From Pseudomonas sp. Irchel 3E13 (lineage in GTDB: Bacteria > Pseudomonadota > Gammaproteobacteria > Pseudomonadales > Pseudomonadaceae), in the NCBI RefSeq assembly GCF_900187455.1, contig NZ_FYDX01000001.1, forward strand, positions 484,960 through 548,959: 64,000 nt of DNA, in the 5' to 3' direction. The notes beneath the pieces are model-generated. The model ran no database searches, was not told where the DNA came from, and was given only the letters and a program-made list of their open reading frames with translations. Of the stretch, positions 57,413-64,000 are shown piece after piece. Position numbers and translations under genes: made by a program. Numbering within the stretch: position 1 is the stretch's first letter; every line of letters begins with the position of its first letter.

Positions 57413-59575
57413 TCAGGCGGCGGCACGCTGGCCGCTGCTGGCGCGGGTGACTTCGAACAGGCCCACCAGTTTTTGCAGTTTGTTGGCGTTGAGGCGCACG
57501 GTCTCGGCGCTGGCGTGCAGGACGCTGACGGTCTGGTGCATTTCCACCGAGGACTGGTCGACTTCCTTGATGGTCCGTCCGTAATCCAAGCTGCGCTGGT
57601 TGAGCTGTTGGATGATGCTGAACATGTTTTCCACGGCCTGGTGCAGTTGCACGTTTTCCGAGGACGCTTGCTCGGCCAGGCCGAGGCTCTGGTCGACGTT
57701 CTTTACGCCATCTTCCATAAAGCCTACGGCTTTTTGGGTTTCGCCTTGCAGGCTCTCCACGGTCAGGCGGATTTCTTCGGCGGCGCTGGAGGTGCGGGCG
57801 GCAAGGCTGCGGACTTCATCGGCGACCACGGCGAAGCCACGGCCATGTTCCCCCGCCCGCGCCGCTTCGATGGCGGCGTTGAGGGCCAGCAGGTTGGTCT
57901 GGTTGGTGATGTCGCTGATCAGGCCGCTGATCTTGCCGATCTCGGCCATGCGGCTGTCGAGCAGTTGCACGCTGGACGCCGAGCGCTCGACCACATCGCG
58001 GATCGATTGGGTGCCCTCCTGCACGGTGTGGAACTGTTTGCGGGCGCGCTCAACCACTTCGTCCATGGCCTGCTTCATCTGTTCTGCACCGGCGGACGCC
58101 TGCTGGATCTCGCCCAGTTGCTCTTCGACGATGACCATCATGCGGTGGATGGCGTCAGCCACTTCCATCGAGGTGCTGCTGGCCTCTCGGCTGCGGCCGA
58201 GCATCATCTGGTTGGTGGTGCCGACGCTGTGGCTGGCCTTGACCACTTGCCCGACCACCGAGTCCAGATGGTCGATAAAGCTGTTGATCCAGCGCCCCAT
58301 GTCGCCGGTTTCGTCGTTGGCCATGCGCGAGGTGTCCAGGCGCTGGCGCAAATTGCCCTCGCCCTCGGCGATGGTGCGGATGACCCCGGTCATTTCGTTG
58401 ATGCGCACGGCCAGGCGTTTCGGGCCGAGGGTGCTGAAGATCACGGCGGCGATCACCAGGCTGCCGGCCTCGCAGAGGTCGATCAGGTGTTGCGACAGCC
58501 CGCTGTAATGCTGGACCAGGTAGTTGCAGGCGAACAGGCCGAGCATGGTCGCCAGGTACGGTTTCATCAGGCCGTAGCTGAGCGAGCGGCGGCGATAGAC
58601 TTCTTCCAGGTCGGCCTCGCACATCATGCCCCAGCGGTCCGGCGACCCCGGCATCTGGAAGGTCACGCCCTTGCCCACCACCGGGATATGGCGGTAGTCG
58701 GAATAGCCCGGGTAGGTGACGAACAGGTTCGAACCGTTGCGGATGGTTTCACGCACGCCGGGGTGCAGTTGCTGGGTCGCAGGATCGGTGAAGCGCAGTT
58801 CCAGTTCGGTGTGGCGCTGTACCTGCACGGTCTTCCAGGCGGTGTGCACCCCGCTTTTGAGGTTCTCGCCATGGCTGAAGGTGCCGTCTTCGAAGCGCGA
58901 GCGCGACAGCGCCACGCCCGGCTGCAGGCTGGGGTCGAAGCGCGACTGGACCATGAACAGGTAGTTGTCGCCGGACTCGGCGAAGATATGCCCGGCCTCG
59001 CGCTGGATCAGGTCGCCCAGCACGTCGTTGGGCACCCGCCCGCAGAGGCAGCCGAGCACTTTGCCCGCGACTTTCACCGGCTGGTAGAACATCAGCGTCA
59101 CTTCGTCATGGAAGCGCGACGAGGACGGGCCGATGGCCTGGGTCAGCGGATCGCTGTAAGGCCCGTGCAGGAACGGCGCTTTCAGGCCTTCGGCAAGGGC
59201 TGCCGGGTTGACGCTGCGGCGGTCCTGACTGTTCCAGGTCGAAGCCAGCAGCTTGCCCGCTGGATCGACGACGAACAGTTCGGAAAAATCCTCGGCCTGT
59301 TGCAGTTTTTCCTGCAGGGCGTGAGGGTCGATGCCGCTCAGGTCGCCCAGCCCCTGGGCCAGTTCGGCCAGGTGTTCCCATTGTTCCAGGGCCCAACTGT
59401 TGAGCAGCTTGACCCGGGTTTCAGCAATGGCTTCGAACGTCTGCTCGATGACCGGATAGGCCGAACGGTTGACCCGGCACGCCCAACCCATGGCCAGTTT
59501 GCCGGTCTTGCCGAACCACGGCAGCCAGCGACGCTCTTCCCCTGATAAATGCATGGAGTTGCTTGTAAGCGACAT
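57413..59575 (-). CDS. Methyl-accepting chemotaxis protein with N-terminal sensor before the membrane segments
   Basis: 720 residues from the ATG at 59575, with GGAGAGG six bases upstream; an in-frame start at 59596 is less likely. About 310 residues of Cache-like sensor ([51 protein letters not shown]) precede two hydrophobic segments ([19 protein letters not shown] and [12 protein letters not shown]), followed by HAMP-like and signalling parts with the tip [34 protein letters not shown]. There is no N-terminal membrane helix, so the sensor may be cytoplasmic. It signals to CheA and CheW or a related pathway. Confidence 0.9.
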   Translation of the reverse strand: MSLTSNSMHLSGEERRWLPWFGKTGKLAMGWACRVNRSAYPVIEQTFEAIAETRVKLLNSWALEQWEHLAELAQGLGDLSGIDPHALQEKLQQAEDFSELFVVDPAGKLLASTWNSQDRRSVNPAALAEGLKAPFLHGPYSDPLTQAIGPSSSRFHDEVTLMFYQPVKVAGKVLGCLCGRVPNDVLGDLIQREAGHIFAESGDNYLFMVQSRFDPSLQPGVALSRSRFEDGTFSHGENLKSGVHTAWKTVQVQRHTELELRFTDPATQQLHPGVRETIRNGSNLFVTYPGYSDYRHIPVVGKGVTFQMPGSPDRWGMMCEADLEEVYRRRSLSYGLMKPYLATMLGLFACNYLVQHYSGLSQHLIDLCEAGSLVIAAVIFSTLGPKRLAVRINEMTGVIRTIAEGEGNLRQRLDTSRMANDETGDMGRWINSFIDHLDSVVGQVVKASHSVGTTNQMMLGRSREASSTSMEVADAIHRMMVIVEEQLGEIQQASAGAEQMKQAMDEVVERARKQFHTVQEGTQSIRDVVERSASSVQLLDSRMAEIGKISGLISDITNQTNLLALNAAIEAARAGEHGRGFAVVADEVRSLAARTSSAAEEIRLTVESLQGETQKAVGFMEDGVKNVDQSLGLAEQASSENVQLHQAVENMFSIIQQLNQRSLDYGRTIKEVDQSSVEMHQTVSVLHASAETVRLNANKLQKLVGLFEVTRASSGQRAAA

Positions 59576-59789
59576 AGACCTCTCCAATGACGACATCCCA
59601 ATGGATTTTGAGAGGCAACTACCAGGCCAACTGAAAGCTTGCTAACTAACTGAATGGTTTAAGGCTGGCTTTATGCTATCGCAACGCTCGTAGATGAGAG
59701 TGACTCTTGAGCAGACTTAAAACAAATGCCCCAAACAGGGGCATATGGTTATCGCCAGTCGTCATAAAGGTGCAATAAGAGGCTCTGGC

Positions 59790-60557
59790 TCAAGCTCCGG
59801 CAGCCAGCGGCCAGTCCGTTGCCCGGCGTCCGTAGTCGGTCACTTCCGCGCTCGGGTGTGTTTCCCGGGTCATGAACAACCCCAGCCGGGCGGCACGGGC
59901 GATGGCCGCCACCTTGTTCTGCACGCCGAGCTTGACGATGGTGTTGCGCGCATGGAAGTTCACCGTCGACTCCGACAGATTCAGAATGCCGGCCACTTCC
60001 TCAGCCGTCTTGCCGGTGGCGGACCAGCGCAGCACTTCAATCTCGCGTTCGCTCAAGTGCAGGGTGCCGATCTTGCGCTTGAGTTCCTCGGCCTGGTTCA
60101 TGTGGATCAGGTTGCACAGCAGCAAGACCTGCCCGGCCTTCTCGTACCACTCCTCATCGGAGATGCTGCCCTTTTCACGGGCTACGTCGAGGATGCTGAA
60201 CACCCCTTCCGAATGAGCCCCCTGCGACCAGCCGTTGCACAGGCCGAACGCCTGGGCGTCCTCCCACATGCCGGCCACCGGGCGAAAGAACTCCTCGGTC
60301 CAAAAGATCGGCATGATCGAGCGTCGACAATGCTCGATCCGCGGATCGGTGTCGATGTATTGCCTGCGCTTGTAGTTCTGGATCCAGCCCGCCGGAAAGG
60401 TGCTGAAGAGCAACGGGCGGTGGTCGAAGCTGGTCCAGCAGGTGAAGCCGAAAAAGTCGAAGCCCAACTGCTGCACCAATTGGTGGAGTGTTGCGAAGCG
60501 CAGCGTGGGGGAGATTTCTCGTACCAGGACATTCAATGCGTCGGTACTGAACGGCAT
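59790..60557 (-). CDS. LuxR-type quorum-sensing regulator (LuxR solo)
   Basis: 255 residues. The autoinducer-binding domain keeps the usual AHL contact residues: Trp58, Tyr62, Asp71, Pro72, Trp86 and Gly109 (GWIQNYKRRQYIDTDP, IFWTEEFF, FGLCNG). The C-terminal GerE domain is LSEREIEVLRWSATGKTAEEVAGILNLSESTVNFHARNTIVKLG. No luxI gene is encoded within reach, so it is a solo. It sits between two chemotaxis receptor genes of the same strand. It should respond to an N-acyl homoserine lactone or a close analogue. Confidence 0.9.
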   Translation of the reverse strand: MPFSTDALNVLVREISPTLRFATLHQLVQQLGFDFFGFTCWTSFDHRPLLFSTFPAGWIQNYKRRQYIDTDPRIEHCRRSIMPIFWTEEFFRPVAGMWEDAQAFGLCNGWSQGAHSEGVFSILDVAREKGSISDEEWYEKAGQVLLLCNLIHMNQAEELKRKIGTLHLSEREIEVLRWSATGKTAEEVAGILNLSESTVNFHARNTIVKLGVQNKVAAIARAARLGLFMTRETHPSAEVTDYGRRATDWPLAAGA

Positions 60558-60834
60558 GATGGCAAAACCCCTTGATGAGCGCCGGGCTCCCTCCCAGATG
60601 CGCTGCGGGTGTTAAAAGTATGGGTGACGAGCTGTGAGGCTAGTTGCGGGGCGGCCAGGTCACAACCGGATATTGGTGATATATCCAAAGCATACCCAGG
60701 TGAACGAAGGGCTCTGGAATGGGGGTTCGCCAAGCGCCAGCAGGCGCCGGCGCAAGTGTTTCACGAGGGAACTTTTTTTCATGCACGCTGTAAAGCCTCG
60801 CGGCAGCCCCACCGACGGGGCCGCCGCGACAGGC

Positions 60835-62460
60835 TCAGACCTTGAACTTGGAAATCATCACGTTCAGTTCCACCGCCAGGCGCGACAGGTCCTGGCTGGC
60901 GGCGTTGGTCTGGTTGGCGCCGGTCGAGGTCTGGATCGACAGGTCGCGGATGTTGACCAGGTTGCGGTCCACTTCCCGCGCCACCGACGCCTGCTCCTCG
61001 GACGCGCTGGCGATCACCAGGTTACGTTCGTTGATCGCGGCGATGGCCTCGGCGATCACCTTCAACGCTTCATCGGCGGCCTGGGCCACCACCAGCGTGC
61101 GGCTGGCCTGGCTCTGGCTGCTGTGCATGGTGGTGACCGCGCGGTGAGTGCCGGCCTGGACGCCACCGATCATCTGCTCGATTTCTTCGGTGGACTGCTG
61201 GGTGCGGTGCGCGAGGGCGCGCACCTCGTCGGCGACCACGGCGAAGCCCCTGCCCGCCTCGCCGGCCCGCGCCGCCTCGATGGCGGCGTTGAGCGCCAGC
61301 AGGTTGGTCTGGTCGGCAATCGAGCCGATCACATCCAGCACGCGGCTGATGTCGTTGACGTGATTGGCCAGGGTTTCGACTTCCTGGGCGGTGTCGCCAA
61401 CGTCGCTGACCAGACTCTGGATCGAGGCCAGCGCCTGATCGACCTGGGCGCGGCCATGCTGGGTGGTGTCGTCGGCGCGGCGCGAGGCATCGGAGGTGGT
61501 CACCGCGTTGCTGGCGACTTCCTCGACGGCAGCGGTCATTTCGTTGACTGCGGTAGCCGCCTGTTCAATCTCGGCGCTCTGTTGCAGCAGGCCGCGGCTG
61601 GTGTCGTCGGTCACCGCGTGCAGCTCTTCCGAAGCCGAGGCCAGGCGGTCGGACGATTCGGCGATCTGGCGGATGGTGGTGCGCAGGCGTTCCTGCATGG
61701 TGCGCATCGACTCCAGCAACAGCGCCGGCTCGTCGCGACCGGTGACGATGATTTCCTGGGTCAGGTCGCCATGGGACACGCGGTCGGCCACCACCACGGC
61801 TTCGTGCAAAGGGGTGACGATGCTGCGGGTGAGGATCGCGGCGATGGCGATCATCGCGGCGAGGATGACCAGCAGGGTGATGGCGATGATCAGCACGGCG
61901 CGGTCATAGGCTTCACCGCTGACCTGGCCCGACTCCACCAGGCCGTCGTAGTTGTAGCGGATCAGGTTGCCGAGGTCGTTCATCATGCCGTCGGCGTAGG
62001 CCACCAGCGGACCGTTGAGCAGGTCGATGGCGTCTTCCGGACGCTCGGCGCGCACCGCCTCCAGAAGCTGGCGCTGCAGGGTGTGGTACTTGTCGTAAGA
62101 CTCCTGGAAGGCCTTGAACAGCTCGCGGTTCTTCGGGCTGTCGATACTCTCTTCATAGAACTTGAGGTTGGTCTTGATCTCCTGCTGGCGCTCGGCGATC
62201 AACTCCATGGTGTGCTGGCGCTCCTGCGGGTCGCGCAGCAGGATCGAGCGCAGCGTCAGCGCCCGGGTGCGGCCCAGGGCCAGGCCGACTTCGGCCAGGG
62301 CATGACTGCTGGGTTGCCAATAACCGGTGATCTTGTCGGTGGCCGAGTCCATTTTCTCGGCTTCGAAAATCGCGACGGCGCCCAACAGCAATACCAGTAC
62401 CGCCAGGATCGCGAAGGCAAAACCGGCTCTGGCGCCGATGGATAGATTTCTGACCCGCAT
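60835..62460 (-). CDS. Methyl-accepting chemotaxis protein with four-helix-bundle ligand domain
   Basis: 541 residues: first membrane helix [19 protein letters not shown], periplasmic four-helix bundle of about 150 residues ([54 protein letters not shown]), second helix [26 protein letters not shown] ([22 protein letters not shown]) and signalling domain with tip [37 protein letters not shown]. Ligand unknown; four-helix bundles often bind small organic acids or amino acids. Confidence 0.94.
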   Translation of the reverse strand: MRVRNLSIGARAGFAFAILAVLVLLLGAVAIFEAEKMDSATDKITGYWQPSSHALAEVGLALGRTRALTLRSILLRDPQERQHTMELIAERQQEIKTNLKFYEESIDSPKNRELFKAFQESYDKYHTLQRQLLEAVRAERPEDAIDLLNGPLVAYADGMMNDLGNLIRYNYDGLVESGQVSGEAYDRAVLIIAITLLVILAAMIAIAAILTRSIVTPLHEAVVVADRVSHGDLTQEIIVTGRDEPALLLESMRTMQERLRTTIRQIAESSDRLASASEELHAVTDDTSRGLLQQSAEIEQAATAVNEMTAAVEEVASNAVTTSDASRRADDTTQHGRAQVDQALASIQSLVSDVGDTAQEVETLANHVNDISRVLDVIGSIADQTNLLALNAAIEAARAGEAGRGFAVVADEVRALAHRTQQSTEEIEQMIGGVQAGTHRAVTTMHSSQSQASRTLVVAQAADEALKVIAEAIAAINERNLVIASASEEQASVAREVDRNLVNIRDLSIQTSTGANQTNAASQDLSRLAVELNVMISKFKV

Positions 62461-62774
62461 TGACCTTTCCTCAAATATCCGCGCTGGCCTGGGTGGATAC
62501 GAAAGCCAGACGGATTAAGCCTTGGAGCCCACGGGCACGGCGATACAGCGCCGGCTTGCGAGGGCGTGGTGCACACAAAGGCTTTGCCGCAATGCGCGGT
62601 CATTTTTAGTTAGGTCGGGAAGCCCGATGAATCAGGCGCCGAGGCTGGGCCCTGGCGCCTTTAAATACCGAAGGATTCTACGGGAATGGCGAAATGATGG
62701 CAAACGCAGCAAGCGCTTGAACGGGGCGGGTTTTATGAGACTTTGGGCCTGCTTTGCTCGCGATGCCCCTCCCC
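62461..62774. other. Intergenic region between chemotaxis receptor and reductase genes
   Basis: 314 bp with the promoter of the receptor gene near the left end. AGGCGCC (62634-62640) and GGCGCCT (62654-62660) form a hairpin, but no T-run follows on the reductase strand. No gene is seen. Confidence 0.4.
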
Positions 62775-63779
62775 CTAAACAAACGCATCCGCGTAAAAAT
62801 CAGCCTCCGCCAGATTCCGCTCCGCCACATAATCCCGCCGCGCCGAATCCACCACGATCGGCGCGCCGCAGGCATACACCTCGAAGCCCTTGAGGCTCTG
62901 GAAGTCATTGATCACCTGGCGGTGAACGAAGCCGGTCGCGCCCTGCCAGTCGCACGCCTCGGTCGGCTCGGACAGCACCGGGGTGTAGCGCAGCCACGGC
63001 AATTCGGCTTCCCAGGCCAGCAATTGTTCATGCCGGTACAGGTCTTCGCGGCGCCGTCCGCCCCAGTACAGGTACACCGGCCGACGGTTGTCGCCGCGCT
63101 CGCGCAACTGTTCCAGCAGCGCCTGGATCGGCGCGAAGCCGGTGCCGCTGGCGAGGAAGATCATCGGCGCGTCGCCGTCGCGCAGGAAGAACGAACCAAA
63201 CGGCCCTTCCATGCGCAGGATCGCCTTGGGCTGCAACGCGGTGAACACATGGCCGCTAAACACACCGCCCGGCATATGGCGGATATGCAGTTCCAGTTGC
63301 TGGTCACGCGCTACGGCGGTGGCCATGGAGTAACTGCGGCGGCTGCCGTCCTTGAGCAGCACCTGGACGTACTGGCCGGGGAAGTAGTTGAACGCACTGC
63401 CCGGCGCCAGCATCAGGCGCAACACGGCGACGTCGTGGCTGACCTTGTCGACGCTGGCGACACGCACGCCCATCTGCTGGATGCTGATGCCGCGCAGTTC
63501 GGTGACTTCCGGGGCGTCGATCACCAGGTCGGATCTGGCCCGGGCGCAGCAGAACAGCGCCAGGCCCTGTTCACGCTCGGCGGCGCTGAGCACGTCGAGC
63601 GGGCTGTCGCCGTGGTCGACTGCGCCGCTGAGCAAGCGGCCCTTGCAACTGCCGCAGGTGCCGGTGCGGCAACTGTGCTTGAGCATCAGGCCGTCGGCCA
63701 GGGCGGCGTCGAGGATGGTCTGGTCGGGGGTGGCCGGGCAGCTCAGGCCGACCGGTTGGATGTGCAGAGTGAAAGTCAT
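62775..63779 (-). CDS. 2Fe-2S ferredoxin-flavin reductase of an oxygenase system
   Basis: 334 residues. The N-terminal plant-type ferredoxin has its cluster Cys in HSCRTGTCGSCKGRLLSG and ALFCCARARSDL. The flavin-binding motif RRSYSMA, the GTGFAPIQALLEQL NAD(P)H loop and the C-terminal YACGAPIVVDSAR follow, so the order is ferredoxin, FAD, NAD. The same layout is seen in phenol hydroxylase, benzoate dioxygenase and CDP-6-deoxyglucoseen reductases. The aldolase fragment next to it supports an aromatic-oxygenase role. Confidence 0.88.
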   Translation of the reverse strand: MTFTLHIQPVGLSCPATPDQTILDAALADGLMLKHSCRTGTCGSCKGRLLSGAVDHGDSPLDVLSAAEREQGLALFCCARARSDLVIDAPEVTELRGISIQQMGVRVASVDKVSHDVAVLRLMLAPGSAFNYFPGQYVQVLLKDGSRRSYSMATAVARDQQLELHIRHMPGGVFSGHVFTALQPKAILRMEGPFGSFFLRDGDAPMIFLASGTGFAPIQALLEQLRERGDNRRPVYLYWGGRRREDLYRHEQLLAWEAELPWLRYTPVLSEPTEACDWQGATGFVHRQVINDFQSLKGFEVYACGAPIVVDSARRDYVAERNLAEADFYADAFV

Positions 63780-63827
63780 GGTCTGGGCCTTGGGTTGGGG
63801 TTGTGTTCGGGGCCTGCTGTGCAGGCC

Positions 63828-63903
63828 ATCGCGAGCAAGCTCGCTCCTACAAGGGATCTGTGTGCGGAACCTCCCCCCCTGTAGGAGCGAGCTTGCTCGC
63901 GAT
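63828..63903. repeat. REP element pair
   Basis: Inverted 24-bp arms ATCGCGAGCAAGCTCGCTCC... at 63828-63851 and the exact inverse at 63880-63903, separated by 28 bp. It lies between the reductase and aldolase genes, directly after the aldolase stop. Confidence 0.9.
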
Positions 63904-63908
63904 TTCGG

Positions 63909-64000
63909 CTAATTCCGCCGAGCCAGCAGATCCAGCGCCACATCCACAATCATGTCCTCCTGCCCCCCGACCATCCGCCGCTTGCCCAGCTCCACCAGAA
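63909..64000 (-). CDS. 4-Hydroxy-2-oxovalerate aldolase, C-terminal fragment at window edge
   Basis: The last 30 codons of a minus-strand gene that continues beyond the edge: LVELGKRRMVGGQEDMIVDV followed by a LARRN tail. The GGQEDMIVDVALDL end is diagnostic of 4-hydroxy-2-oxovalerate aldolase (MhpE/DmpG), which acts in meta-cleavage of aromatics and produces pyruvate and acetaldehyde. Its partner would be an acylating acetaldehyde dehydrogenase upstream of the visible part. Confidence 0.85.
   Translation of the reverse strand, partial: LVELGKRRMVGGQEDMIVDVALDLLARRN

Noticed and set aside
59596..60834. A luxI-type synthase partner for the LuxR protein
   Set aside because: No synthase-like gene is present in the gaps or neighbours on either strand.

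Overview
The window is a high-GC stretch of a Pseudomonas chromosome, most likely of the P. fluorescens group. Evidence: the typical Pseudomonas REP palindromes (core GCGAGCAAGCTCGCTCCTAC) at five places, gene families common in that group (DUF6124, DUF2167, YcaC, TsdBA, an RsmE-like CsrA), a sigma-54 enhancer-binding-protein/PQQ-dehydrogenase locus and a LuxR solo. Everything here is read by eye from sequence; no database search was run.

Layout. 0-6.2 kb: a FadR/GntR regulator (partial, minus) diverges from a polar amino-acid ABC transporter operon; then a YcaC-type cysteine hydrolase and an exported YtcJ-like amidohydrolase, both minus. 6.5-10.7 kb: two convergent OmpR-like winged-helix regulators fused to NTPase modules, with 3' ends overlapping by 13 bp. 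10.9-15.3 kb: DUF2167 membrane protein, GlxA/AraC regulator, pirin, DUF1330 protein, and a RibB paralogue with a degenerate GTP-cyclohydrolase II half. 15.5-19.5 kb: a PotFGHI-like ABC transporter that shares an operator motif with that ribB paralogue. 19.5-26.1 kb (minus): ahpF, ahpC with an OxyR-like site, gor, galU, tsdA and tsdB. 26.3-31 kb: small genes, a nitronate monooxygenase and modABC behind a ModE-type palindrome.

31-36 kb: an RsmE/CsrA paralogue with a structured AT-rich upstream region; a minus-strand operon of PAS histidine kinase, double-domain KaiC-like ATPase and CheY-like receiver; a YoaK membrane protein; tRNA-Leu(UAA). 36-45 kb: envelope proteins, an acyl-CoA synthetase, an AcoR-like sigma-54 activator facing a sigma-54 promoter that drives an outer-membrane protein, a quinohaemoprotein alcohol dehydrogenase and a 57-residue protein; then an ABC ATPase.

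45-57 kb is the accessory part: many short, poorly known genes (acetyltransferases, small membrane and secreted proteins). One 249-residue protein carries a Cys/His arrangement resembling CNF1-type deamidases. A 3.8-kb island next to tRNA-Cys(GCA) is flanked by a 110-bp direct repeat containing the 3' part of that tRNA. It holds a truncated Rhs-type protein with a frameshifted end, an AT-rich lipoprotein that could be its immunity partner, and a decayed IS66-family element. 57-64 kb (minus): two methyl-accepting chemotaxis proteins flanking a LuxR solo with intact AHL-contact residues, then a 2Fe-2S flavin reductase and the C-terminus of a 4-hydroxy-2-oxovalerate aldolase, pointing to an aromatic-degradation cluster beyond the right edge.

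Most promising leads: the KaiC-kinase-receiver operon, the CNF-like orphan protein, the tRNA-Cys island with its repeat architecture, and the transporter/RibB paralogue regulon.
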